Assembly (NCBI GenBank): GCA_013288645.1
Contig: JABDBL010000007.1
Location: forward strand, 25,610-89,609
DNA: 64,000 bases
Source: Candidatus Melainabacteria bacterium
GTDB taxonomy: Bacteria; Cyanobacteriota; Vampirovibrionia; Obscuribacterales; Obscuribacteraceae
Direction: 5' to 3'
Every line of letters starts with the position of its first letter. Positions within the stretch are counted from its first letter, which is position 1. The notes below the pieces were generated by a model. That model searched no databases, had not been told where the DNA came from, and saw only the letters and a program-made list of their open reading frames with translations. The position numbers and the translations under genes were made by a program. Shown one piece after another: positions 45,708 to 54,459 of the stretch.

Positions 45708-47465
45708 TTGTCAATAATAGAAAACTTACTGCAAGAAGCTGAGCAGGCAAAAAGTGCTGATGATGATGAAAAGGCAGTACAAATTTATCGGCAGGCAGTC
45801 GAACTGTGTGGAAACGATGAAAGGCAGGCTCCGCAATTAGCCTATTGTTTACAAGAATTGGCCCAAATATTTTCAGAATACGGTCAATTTTCAGATGCCA
45901 TCCCGCTTTATAAACAGCTAATTGCTTTGGGAGAGAAAATTCTTGGTGCAGAGCATCCCGATACTATTAATGCCGGGGTTAATTTAGCGCGAGCTTATGA
46001 AGCAAACGATCAGTTTGACTTAGCTGATGCAGAATATAAATTAGCAACTAGTAAAGCCGAAAAAGCTTTTGGCATATCTGATTCTGTAGCTCAAGAAATT
46101 AGGCAGGAATATTTTGATGCTGTCGCTAATAGACAAGTTGTTCAAGAAGATAAATTGAGACATGGGCTTACTTTAGAGCGTGCGTCTCAGACTAGTCAAA
46201 ATCCGCCCGTTACAAATCAACCAGCAATAAAAACGGAGAGCTTAAGAACAGGGAAAAAGTATTCGAGTCCTAAGCAGTCCACCAAAATAAAAAAATTACG
46301 CTATGTGGCCGAATCAGTAGAGCAAGACTCTGGTAATTTGCTCAAAGCTCATGGCTTGCGCCGTCACGGACGAGATATTTTCTACGCTATTAGCGTGATT
46401 CTTTGCATCGGTGCCATATTCATTGCTTTTTCTAAATTGTTTGTGCCCAATGAGTTGCCTGATAGTAATATGATTGCGCAGCGACTAATTGGCGGAGTGT
46501 TTAGATCAGTAGATGGCTTCAACGGCATTCAATTTCTCGATAATAAATATGCGGTTTTGTTAAATGATGTGCAACACAGAAAGATTCCGTATATCTTGCT
46601 CAAGGGTGGTATGCGTGATCTCAAAGATATGATTTTAGGTATGCTGATGTGTAAAGAAATGTGGTATCAACTCAACCAAGATGAATTAACAACCGAAAAC
46701 GGTAATGTTTATTACGAGGGCAATGCACCGGAGATTTCTTTGGTAAAAAAAATGGAGAAGTTGGCTGATTTTGCCCAACGTTACTATGCGCTAAATGGTT
46801 GCTACCCAGATAAAATAGATAAGTTGAAAGGCGAGCCTGGTTTAGCTTATATAAATCCGTTTGATAATAAGGCCGAAATGCCGACAATAAGAAGGCTTAG
46901 TGCTACGTACGCGAGGGACGCAATTTTCCCTGGTTTAAAAACGGACGCAAATCCAAATGATAGTTATTGGTTCTTAAGACATGGTGGTACTTGGCGCGAC
47001 GACGTAGCAGGCAAAACCGGTAAAATAAGTGCTTTGTCCTTATTCACCAACCAGCGATGTGCCGACGGGTATAAGGTGATCGAGTTTTATATTCATGCTT
47101 ATGATCGGCATGGCAAATTAATCACAGCCGGTAAACCTGAGACTTACTTTGCTATTGGTTTATACTCCGGGAAAAATCTCAATGACGACAATCACGAACA
47201 CATAACAGAAACGGACCGGGCTAGTGTACATCCACCAGAAAAAATCTACATTACGCCAGGAGATGCAGTTGATGTGCATTTTTGGCGGCAATTTTTGTCT
47301 AGTTTGTTAATTGGTTCTGTTATTTTAAGTTTCTTAGCGTGGCTTGGTTTGGAAGCAAAAAAGCGTAGGCAGGATCCTAACCGCCCTCTGCAACCTATAG
47401 AGGTCATTCTTATAGTATGCCTTTGTCTATGGGCTTACGTTGTTGTTATACATGTGATTCCGTAA
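45708..47465 (+). CDS. TPR protein with three membrane segments, unknown function
   Basis: The 585-residue protein starts at TTG 45708 (MSIIENLLQEAEQ). Residues 1-140 are three kinesin-light-chain-type TPRs (YCLQELAQIFSEYGQFSDAIPLY, GVNLARAYEANDQFDLADAEY). After a basic linker comes a transmembrane helix near 225-245 and an exported domain of about 270 residues. That domain contains KLADFAQRYYALNGCYPDKID ... YINPFDNK, which resembles the C-terminal part of type II secretion-like pseudopilins. Two helices close the protein (residues 530-580). It faces the tRNA gene across 145 bp. No named family. Confidence 0.65.
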   Translation: MSIIENLLQEAEQAKSADDDEKAVQIYRQAVELCGNDERQAPQLAYCLQELAQIFSEYGQFSDAIPLYKQLIALGEKILGAEHPDTINAGVNLARAYEANDQFDLADAEYKLATSKAEKAFGISDSVAQEIRQEYFDAVANRQVVQEDKLRHGLTLERASQTSQNPPVTNQPAIKTESLRTGKKYSSPKQSTKIKKLRYVAESVEQDSGNLLKAHGLRRHGRDIFYAISVILCIGAIFIAFSKLFVPNELPDSNMIAQRLIGGVFRSVDGFNGIQFLDNKYAVLLNDVQHRKIPYILLKGGMRDLKDMILGMLMCKEMWYQLNQDELTTENGNVYYEGNAPEISLVKKMEKLADFAQRYYALNGCYPDKIDKLKGEPGLAYINPFDNKAEMPTIRRLSATYARDAIFPGLKTDANPNDSYWFLRHGGTWRDDVAGKTGKISALSLFTNQRCADGYKVIEFYIHAYDRHGKLITAGKPETYFAIGLYSGKNLNDDNHEHITETDRASVHPPEKIYITPGDAVDVHFWRQFLSSLLIGSVILSFLAWLGLEAKKRRQDPNRPLQPIEVILIVCLCLWAYVVVIHVIP

Positions 47466-47559
47466 GATGAGTTAAGTGGAGTAGCTTAATCTTTGGAAGA
47501 CTTCGAATTGCAATATAGAAAGAAATCTTGGTAAGGATGCTAGTGCTTTCACTAATAGG

Positions 47560-47814
47560 TTAAGCAGGAATGCGTTTACGTCTGCTTTTTCTTTTAGGCT
47601 GGTTACCGTCGATGATTTTGCGTAGAGAAGATAGGGCATTTAAGTTTGGCCAAATGACTTCTTTCATTTCTTCTAACTGGTATAAACCAATTTCGTGACG
47701 TTCATAACGACGACAAATATTTTCCCAAAGCAAGAATAGCTTCTTTGGACAGAGTGTTTCTCTGGCTATTTGCTGGAATTCTAATAAGTCAAATGGTTGG
47801 TTAAAAGCGTCTAT
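47560..47814 (-). CDS. Small basic-tailed protein with a probable ATA start codon
   Basis: An 84-codon frame has no ATG, GTG or TTG near its start. The in-frame stop (TAG) overlaps a perfect AGGAGG at 47823-47828, and 8 bp later comes ATA at 47814, followed by an uninterrupted frame: DAFNQPFDLLEFQQIARETL, then a WENICRRYERHEIGLYQLEE segment and a basic tail (KRKSRRKRIPA). Codon use is gene-like. A promoter TTGACA-17 bp-CATGCT lies just upstream. It is 85 bp past the end of the DUF4388 gene on the same strand. Family unknown; the tail suggests nucleic-acid binding. A sequencing error in the start codon is the alternative. Confidence 0.65.
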   Translation of the reverse strand: MDAFNQPFDLLEFQQIARETLCPKKLFLLWENICRRYERHEIGLYQLEEMKEVIWPNLNALSSLRKIIDGNQPKRKSRRKRIPA

Positions 47815-47840
47815 GGCACAGCCCTCCTAGCTTTGACAAT

Positions 47841-47869
47841 AGCATGCGCCTAATTTATTTGTGTGTCAA
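47841..47869 (-). promoter_or_regulatory. Promoter for the 84-codon gene (TTGACA, 17 bp, CATGCT)
   Basis: On the minus strand a consensus -35 (TTGACA at 47869-47864) is followed after 17 bp by CATGCT (47846-47841), a weak -10. Transcription would begin near 47834, leaving a leader of about 20 nt that contains the AGGAGG site. A TGTCAA downstream makes an inverted repeat with the -35 box. Confidence 0.45.
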
Positions 47870-47899
47870 GTACCTATATTGAGCGCTGCCTCGCCTTCA

Positions 47900-49501
47900 T
47901 TACTCAGGTGCGACGCCGCGGGCAAGAATAATTCTTTCTTTTCCATGGCGGGCTTGATCTCTAGCCTTTTTTGCTGCTTGCAATAATTTATCCATTTCTT
48001 GACAGTCTTCAGGTATGGTGGCTATACCACAAGCCGACCACAAGCTGCGTGTGTCAATGTCTGAAGTCAAAGGCGCTTCGGATAAAACCTCAATGATCCT
48101 GTTGGCAGATGCTCCGGCAGCAGAAGCATTACTATTGGGCAATAGCATAGCGAAGTCTGATTTTTCGAAATGTCCAAGTAAGTCTACGGGACGTTTGACT
48201 TGCGAAATCCTTTGCATAGCGCGTCGGATGGCTATGGCTGGCAAATTCTCGATTGGTTTGTGTTCGCCTTTCTTCAAACCCAGGCTGAAAACAATGACAG
48301 AAAAGGGAAAATTAAAGTATTGATAGCGCATGTATTCTTGGTCAAGGAAATAAATGAAAGCCGGGTAGGTTAATATGCTGGTCTCTGCCCGTAAAAAACT
48401 TTTGCTGACCATTTGTAATTCGTTTTCGTCTACACCAAAAGATTTTAAATTAGCAAAACGATTTTGTTGTGATACTTGATCGCTAATTTGCACTAAGGCT
48501 GAGCTTACTAAATTGAAAATTATTGGTACCCATTCGGCTTTTGACAAGGGTCTTTTTGCTAATAACTCAAAAATAGTGCTGTGATTGTCTACTAATTCGT
48601 AAAAATCGATTTGTTGTTCGACATTACCTGGAGCCGCTTTGCTCAGACGAATACGTAGTTCCTCTTCGGAAATCATGGAATTTTTTCTAATCAGACAAGA
48701 TTCCATATGTAAGCCATTTGTCTCTAAATAATTCAATTGTTCGAGCAAAGTCAATCCAGACTTAAGTATGTTTTCCATATCAGTGCTTATCGTTAAAGCA
48801 AGAGTCTTTTGACCAGGATAAAAACGATATTCGCCATTGCGCCAAGTTATAAGCTCTTTAATAGCCAATTCACCGGCGGTCTCTTTCAATAAGCAATGGA
48901 TAGGTAGACCGTCAATGAAATATACTTCGCAAGTTTCTTGCTTATTTTCTATGGCTAATTTGCCAGTCATGCTTTCATGATTAATTGTTTTAAGTAAAGC
49001 CGGCACCGGTGTCACCTTTAAATTTCCTGAGGAAATGGCTCTTTCATCGACCAATGCCTCGTCTAATATATGGCTTATGCCTATGCCGGTAGTTAGTCTT
49101 TCAGTTGCTACGCGACTTAGGTCACGGTTCGTAGCGGCTAGAGGATCGGCTACTGCTTTGGGAGCACTAAATTTGATGCTGCCGGAAGCTTCCTTAATCA
49201 AACTATGTATCAAGCTAGCGTCAGTACTTGCGTGTTGCCAGAGGATTTGTTCGCCGCTGGGATGCAAATGGATTAAAGCCCAGTTAGTTTCACTGTCTAC
49301 AATTGGTAAGCAAGCACGTAATACGAAGTCATGCTCTTTATCTTGGGCGTCCTGAGCTAGAGAAAAAGGTAACTCTATCAAGCGTCCTATAACTTTTGCG
49401 GACTGTTCGCGAACAAAATCCAAGTCTCCCTGGCCTGGCAAAGCCATCTGCTTGGGCAGACGTAAGACTTTAGGGGCGGACGGTTTGCTTGTTTGGAACA
49501 T
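47900..49501 (-). CDS. DUF4388 protein with a degenerate GGDEF domain
   Basis: The 533-residue protein has an N-terminal region of unknown type (1-150), a DUF4388 domain (about 160-250: ALLKTINHESMTGKLAIENKQE, VYFIDGLPIHCLL, ELITWRNGEYRFYPG) and a linker. The last 160 residues align with GGDEF domains. There, the active-site loop reads GHFEKSDFAMLLPNS where an active enzyme has R-GGDEF-A-LLP. The loss of GG-E means no diguanylate cyclase activity is expected; it may bind a ligand or a partner. DUF4388/PatA-type proteins are common in cyanobacteria and relatives. The start at 49501 has no strong ribosome site. Confidence 0.75.
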   Translation of the reverse strand: MFQTSKPSAPKVLRLPKQMALPGQGDLDFVREQSAKVIGRLIELPFSLAQDAQDKEHDFVLRACLPIVDSETNWALIHLHPSGEQILWQHASTDASLIHSLIKEASGSIKFSAPKAVADPLAATNRDLSRVATERLTTGIGISHILDEALVDERAISSGNLKVTPVPALLKTINHESMTGKLAIENKQETCEVYFIDGLPIHCLLKETAGELAIKELITWRNGEYRFYPGQKTLALTISTDMENILKSGLTLLEQLNYLETNGLHMESCLIRKNSMISEEELRIRLSKAAPGNVEQQIDFYELVDNHSTIFELLAKRPLSKAEWVPIIFNLVSSALVQISDQVSQQNRFANLKSFGVDENELQMVSKSFLRAETSILTYPAFIYFLDQEYMRYQYFNFPFSVIVFSLGLKKGEHKPIENLPAIAIRRAMQRISQVKRPVDLLGHFEKSDFAMLLPNSNASAAGASANRIIEVLSEAPLTSDIDTRSLWSACGIATIPEDCQEMDKLLQAAKKARDQARHGKERIILARGVAPE

Positions 49502-49609
49502 CTAAGAGCTACGCTAAAATATTTCTCCAACAGTAATATAACCCTTTTATTCCTGTTCCCGCTTTGATGATTAAATTGCGGTTTTGAGGAATATAAAAAG
49601 AATTATTAT

Positions 49610-50893
49610 CTATGGATAGAGTCCGCGCAAGCGCTTGGCTTCAGCTAAGCGACTAATTCCTATCCTTAAAGCTGCCATACGGAGCCTTAAACCGGACTTT
49701 TTACTCAAATCAAAAATTTGTTGGCAGGCTCGTCCCATAATCTGTTCAAGTCTCTGGTTGACTTCCTCTTCCGTCCAAAATAAATGCATCAACCCTTGCA
49801 CCCATTCGAAATAGCTTACGGTAACGCCACCGGCATTGGCTAAAATATCGGGTACAACCATGACATTCTTTTCTTGTAAGTATTGGTCGGCTTCAGGATT
49901 AACAGGAGCATTTGCAGCCTCAACAATAATTTTGCATTTAATGTTAGCAACGTTGTCTATGCGTATCTGATTACCCAGAGCAGCTGGAATCAATATATCG
50001 CATGGCAGGACCAGTAATTCGTCATTGCTTATGGCTTGGCCACCGGAGAATTGGGCAACTTTACGCATTTCTGAAACATGAGCTAATAAACGTGGTATAT
50101 CCAGACCCTCCGGATTATAGATTCCGCCGTAAACATCTGATACAGCAACGATTTTATAGCCTGATTCATGTAGCAGCTTGGCTGTGATGGAGCCTACATT
50201 ACCGAAACCTTGGATAACGACTGCAGGATTTTTTGTTTTCAGTTCAGCATGAGCAACTGCTTGGCGAGTGCAATATGCCACACCACGACCTGTAGCTTCT
50301 TGTCTGCCTAAGGAGCCACCAATTGAAATTGGTTTGCCAGTAACAACGCTCGGTACTGTATATCCAACATTCACACTGTATGTATCCATAATCCATGCCA
50401 TAGTTTGCTCATTGGTATACATATCTGGAGCTGGGATATCTTTGTCGGGACCAATTAAATTAATAATTTCTGCTGTATAACGTCTGGTCAGACGTTCTAA
50501 CTCGCCATTTGACATATTCCAAGGTTCGCAGCGGATACCGCCTTTCGCTCCACCAAAGGGTAAGCCCATTAAGGAGCATTTCCAAGTCATCAACATAGCT
50601 AAACCGGCTACTTCGCCTAAATTAACTTCGGGGTGATAGCGGATGCCGCCCTTAGCCGGTCCAAGTGAAACGTCATGATGGACGCGATAACCAGTAAAAG
50701 TGTGTACTTTGCCATTGTCTAAACGAACGGGAATGCTAACGATTAAAGATCTTTTTGGATAACGCAGGCGCTCATGTAATTCAGCATCAAGTCCCATTTC
50801 TAAGGCAATTTCATCCAATTGCTTTTGAGCCATCAAAAAATGCTCGGTTTCGCACTCCACAGCCTCTTTTTTTACAGACTTCATGATTACCAT
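49610..50893 (-). CDS. gdhA: Glutamate dehydrogenase (Glu/Leu/Phe/Val dehydrogenase family)
   Basis: The 427-residue enzyme has VHHDVSLGPAKGGIRYHP, LMTWKCSLMGLPFGGAKGGI (catalytic Lys), DIPAPDMYTNEQTMAWIMD (catalytic Asp), the nucleotide fold VVIQGFGNVGS and ANAGGVTVSYFEWVQ. It interconverts 2-oxoglutarate plus ammonia and glutamate; Glu versus Leu specificity and the NAD/NADP choice cannot be settled by eye. The start codon is well supported by GGAGG with a 6-bp spacer. It stands alone on the minus strand; 268 bp upstream lead to the Ca2+ antiporter gene on the other strand. Confidence 0.93.
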   Translation of the reverse strand: MVIMKSVKKEAVECETEHFLMAQKQLDEIALEMGLDAELHERLRYPKRSLIVSIPVRLDNGKVHTFTGYRVHHDVSLGPAKGGIRYHPEVNLGEVAGLAMLMTWKCSLMGLPFGGAKGGIRCEPWNMSNGELERLTRRYTAEIINLIGPDKDIPAPDMYTNEQTMAWIMDTYSVNVGYTVPSVVTGKPISIGGSLGRQEATGRGVAYCTRQAVAHAELKTKNPAVVIQGFGNVGSITAKLLHESGYKIVAVSDVYGGIYNPEGLDIPRLLAHVSEMRKVAQFSGGQAISNDELLVLPCDILIPAALGNQIRIDNVANIKCKIIVEAANAPVNPEADQYLQEKNVMVVPDILANAGGVTVSYFEWVQGLMHLFWTEEEVNQRLEQIMGRACQQIFDLSKKSGLRLRMAALRIGISRLAEAKRLRGLYP

Positions 50894-51161
50894 GCAATGC
50901 CTCCAGTGTTACCTTGTTTGCGAACCTTTGATTGTTCTTAATCGTACAGTTTCTGTTAGAGTATGTTATTGCTTATGGTCCGTAAATGTTGAAAACACGT
51001 AATAAACCCAGGATTTAATTATAATCGAGACGATTTAATCCTGAGCAGATGAAGTGAGCTTTTTTGCATATAATACTGTCGCATGTCTATAAATGTCGCG
51101 TTAAAATGGCACTTGTAGGCAATATTAGAAGCGAGTATGTCAATTCTCCATTTTTAGGCAG

Positions 51162-52310
51162 ATGAAAATAACCAATATCCTTAATTTCTGCCTTGTTTTT
51201 GTGCCTTTGCCTATTATTGGTAAATTGCTGCACTTATCTCCGGTATTTATTTTTACTACTGCTTGCCTAGGAATTATACCGTTGGCAGCCATTATGGGTA
51301 GAGCTACTGAAGCTTTGGCCGAAAAAGCTGGAGTCGGTTTAAGTGGCTTAATCAACGCTACTTTTGGCAATGCCTGTGAATTGATTCTGGCATTTGTGGC
51401 TTTACAAGCTGGTTTTGTAGACGTTGTGAAGGCTTCGCTTACCGGCTCTATTATTGGCAATGTTTTGCTAGTCTTGGGTGGTAGCATGTTGGCTGGTGGC
51501 TGGCGCTATAAAAGACAAAAATTCGACAGACGGGCAGCTACAAGTGCGGCCACTTTGTTAGCACTGGCTGCGATTAGTTTAACTGTGCCTGCCGTTTTTC
51601 ATTATTCACAGTTTTGGCAATTCCAAAATATGCCTGAAATTTTGATGCAAGAGCAACAAAAATTGCAAGGGAAAGAAATCGAACTTGCTCTGGCCATCGC
51701 CGCTGTGCAATTGCTTACCTATGTGTTAAGTGTTTATTTCAGTCTGCAGTCGCCAAGTAAATTCAAACATCCACATAAGGCAATAGAAGCAAGCTCTATT
51801 GAGCATATAGCAAAGCAAGAGAAAACGGCGAAAGATTATGCTGTTCTCTGGCGGCACATAAGATGGCCAGTATTTGTTTTGTTCGTGTCAGCAATAATGG
51901 TGGCAGTGTTAAGTGAATATTTGGTGAAAACGCTAGCTGCTGGAGCGGAAATGCTGCACTTGAATAAAATATTTATTGGTGTAATTTTAGTAGCTATAAT
52001 TGGTAATGCCGCTGAACATAGCACGGCAGTGCTCATGGCTTGGAAGAATAATATGAATTTGGCTATTAGTATCGCACTTAGTTCCGGGGCGCAAATTGCT
52101 TTATTTGTAGCACCGGTAATTGTTTTTGCTGGCTTTATCATTGGCAAGCCAATTGATTTGCGTTTTAACGAACTCGAGCTGCTTTCGATTATTGTCTCGG
52201 TAATTATTCTTGCTTTTGTGGCCACTGATGGAGAATGTAATTGGTTGGAAGGCGTGCAATTATTGGCTGTTTATGCCATTCTTGGCGCCGGATTTTATTT
52301 TTGTGGTTAA
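51162..52310 (+). CDS. Ca2+/H+ antiporter (CAX family)
   Basis: The 382-residue membrane protein has about 11 transmembrane helices and the two CaCA repeats. Repeat 1 reads GLSGLINATFGNACELILAFVAL...SLTGSIIGNVLLVLG; repeat 2 reads VAIIGNAAEHSTAVLMAWKNNMNLAISIALSSGAQIALFVAPV. GNA(C)E and GNAAEH are the ion-binding motifs. Family members exchange cytosolic Ca2+ (or Mn2+) for H+. The start ATG has no strong Shine-Dalgarno. The mutM gene follows after 20 bp on the same strand, probably by read-through. Confidence 0.92.
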   Translation: MKITNILNFCLVFVPLPIIGKLLHLSPVFIFTTACLGIIPLAAIMGRATEALAEKAGVGLSGLINATFGNACELILAFVALQAGFVDVVKASLTGSIIGNVLLVLGGSMLAGGWRYKRQKFDRRAATSAATLLALAAISLTVPAVFHYSQFWQFQNMPEILMQEQQKLQGKEIELALAIAAVQLLTYVLSVYFSLQSPSKFKHPHKAIEASSIEHIAKQEKTAKDYAVLWRHIRWPVFVLFVSAIMVAVLSEYLVKTLAAGAEMLHLNKIFIGVILVAIIGNAAEHSTAVLMAWKNNMNLAISIALSSGAQIALFVAPVIVFAGFIIGKPIDLRFNELELLSIIVSVIILAFVATDGECNWLEGVQLLAVYAILGAGFYFCG

Positions 52311-52330
52311 GGCTAGGATGCTAAATATAA

Positions 52331-53188
52331 ATGCCTGAATTACCAGAAGTTGAAATAGTAAGACGCGGATTAAAGGCAAAACTTCCGGGAGAAACTATTC
52401 GAAATGTAGAAATTTTCCGCGAGCAATCGATTGGTTATCCCAAACCAAAGAGCTTCTCTGATTTGTTAGTAGGACGAACGTTTACTGATATTAGTCGTCG
52501 TGGTAAATATCTAATTTTGCACTTGCAGGGTAAGAACGCTGCCCAGCAGGCTTCTTTGATAATTCATTTGCGTATGTCTGGACGCCTATTGCTATTAGAA
52601 AATGATCGTGCGGCAAAAAAGAAGTTTCGATTTTTGCGTGTGCAAATATTGTTAAAGACTGGACGCTTACTCTGTTTTGAGGATATGCGTGTTTTTGGTC
52701 GCCTATATCATGTGACGTCTGAGAAAGATTTGGCTCGGGCTATTCCTTCATTTAGTAAACTAGGTATAGAGCCTTTGGAAGATTTGGCAGCCAGACAATT
52801 GCTTACGCTCTTTAAGAATCGTCGTCAAGCAATTAAGTCAGCCTTATTGGATCAAACTTTAATAGCAGGCATAGGCAATATTTATGCAGACGAAATTCTC
52901 TTCCAAGCCGGCATACATCCACTTACACCGGCATTAAAAATCACATCTAAACAGGCGAAACTGTTGACACAAATTATTCCAGACACACTAAAACGAGCAA
53001 TCGAGCGTGGAGGTTCTAGTATTAAAGATTTTGTGGATAGCGATGGAGTGAATGGCAATTATCAGCACGAATCTTTGGTTTATGGCCGCACTGGTAAGCC
53101 ATGCCGAAAGTGTAAGTTACCAATAGTGCGCGTGAAGATAAATGGACGCTACGCGCATTTTTGTCCGGTATGCCAAAGACAAAAATAA
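52331..53188 (+). CDS. mutM: Formamidopyrimidine-DNA glycosylase
   Basis: The 285-residue enzyme begins MPELPEVEIVRRGL, which gives the catalytic Pro and Glu after Met removal. LIIHLRMSGRL, the helix-two-turn-helix region (ALLDQTLIAGIGNIYADEILF) and the C-terminal zinc finger (GKPCRKCKLPIVRVKINGR...FCPVCQRQK) are present. It removes 8-oxoguanine and other oxidised bases and nicks the strand. Length is typical (270-290). It follows the Ca2+ antiporter gene by 20 bp. Confidence 0.97.
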   Translation: MPELPEVEIVRRGLKAKLPGETIRNVEIFREQSIGYPKPKSFSDLLVGRTFTDISRRGKYLILHLQGKNAAQQASLIIHLRMSGRLLLLENDRAAKKKFRFLRVQILLKTGRLLCFEDMRVFGRLYHVTSEKDLARAIPSFSKLGIEPLEDLAARQLLTLFKNRRQAIKSALLDQTLIAGIGNIYADEILFQAGIHPLTPALKITSKQAKLLTQIIPDTLKRAIERGGSSIKDFVDSDGVNGNYQHESLVYGRTGKPCRKCKLPIVRVKINGRYAHFCPVCQRQK

Positions 53189-53227
53189 ATTTGGCGTACT
53201 ATAAAAATTGAGCAAATTATCTGAGCA

Positions 53228-54352
53228 TTATTGTAAATCTTCAACTGATTTTTGTTCGGCGGGCAGAGTTAATTTATTTGCTTTGCGTTCCAGAAATTGT
53301 TGACAAAGAAAACAGCAAAAGGCAGCTGTACAAATTGTAATGACAAAAGCAAAAGCGTGTAAAACTGTAGCAAAGGCTAAAGCAAGATCTTGATTAATGC
53401 CAAAGATTAGCACTAGACACTTACTAACAAGTAAATGAAAACCGCCTACACAGCCGGGTGTGGGAACCAAACTACCCAATGAACTGACAGTAAAAAGCAT
53501 GAGCCCTTTGCTGAGCGTAAGTGTTTTATCCAAAGAAAAAGCCAGTAAAACAAAATAAAAATTTAGCCAATAGCATAGCCAAATGGCGATGCTAGATAAA
53601 GCAATAATTGGGTAGGTTAGAGGGTTGGTTAAACATTTAGTGCCTTCGGCAAATTGAGCCAATAAGTCATTTATTTTTTTGCTTACAGCGGTTGGAATAA
53701 GGCGTTTAATGTTGGGGACGGAAAGAATAATTGAAAGCAAGGGGGATAATTTAGGCAATATGAGCAATAAAGCTAGGCTGCTGACAGTGATTGTGATACC
53801 GGACGGATAAAGCCAGGGCATGCTTTTGAACATGCTGGCTGGTAAGGCGATAAGCGTAAAGCCGATTAAAATGGCAATGGTTACCAAATCAAGTAAGCGA
53901 TCGATTAATAAAGTCGGCAAAACGCCGGCCCATGGCAAAGATTCCATTTTAGAAATTGTAATTAACCTTACTATCTCTCCTCCTCGAGGGACGACTATAT
54001 TGACAGCATATCCATACATAACAGCACAAAACGAATGCCAAAGGCTAATATTTGCTTTTAAGGGACGCATAAGAATCAACCAACGCCATGACCTAATTAA
54101 ATGGCTTAACAATGCAGACAAACACATTAATCCGAGAAAGACAGGATTAGCTTGCGCGGCATATTTTAATACTTCAGATAGATGTGCTCCTCTAAAGGAC
54201 AGCCATACGAGAAAGCAAGCGGCTAAAAGAGCAATAATCTGTTTAATTGCTTTATTTTTGCCCTGTAAAACAGAAAGATTGGAAGGGGAATGGTCAGTGT
54301 TTTTGGGCACGATAATAATAAGAAAATGTGAAAGGTTTGTTTTTTTTTGCAC
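53228..54352 (-). CDS. Flippase-like membrane protein (lysylphosphatidylglycerol synthase TM/UPF0104 family)
   Basis: The 374-residue protein has about eight transmembrane helices. Family signatures include LLSHLIRSWRWLILMRPL, SFCAVMYGYAVNIVVPRGGEIVRL, LLIDRLLDLVTIAIL and SLGSLVPTPGCVGGFHLLV. Proteins of this group are the integral-membrane halves of MprF or stand alone and are thought to flip lipids or glycolipids. No synthase domain follows, so it is the membrane part only. The N-terminal 35 residues are poorly supported; the true start may be internal, before the first helix near residue 35. It is convergent with mutM. Confidence 0.8.
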   Translation of the reverse strand: MQKKTNLSHFLIIIVPKNTDHSPSNLSVLQGKNKAIKQIIALLAACFLVWLSFRGAHLSEVLKYAAQANPVFLGLMCLSALLSHLIRSWRWLILMRPLKANISLWHSFCAVMYGYAVNIVVPRGGEIVRLITISKMESLPWAGVLPTLLIDRLLDLVTIAILIGFTLIALPASMFKSMPWLYPSGITITVSSLALLLILPKLSPLLSIILSVPNIKRLIPTAVSKKINDLLAQFAEGTKCLTNPLTYPIIALSSIAIWLCYWLNFYFVLLAFSLDKTLTLSKGLMLFTVSSLGSLVPTPGCVGGFHLLVSKCLVLIFGINQDLALAFATVLHAFAFVITICTAAFCCFLCQQFLERKANKLTLPAEQKSVEDLQ

Positions 54353-54459
54353 TCAATGCTATTTAAAGAGAAGCTGAGTGTTAGTAAGTTAGCATAAAAT
54401 GGCACAAAAATTTAATTTAAGCTGTAAGATAAAAGCGGAATCTGCTCTTGGTGGACAAG

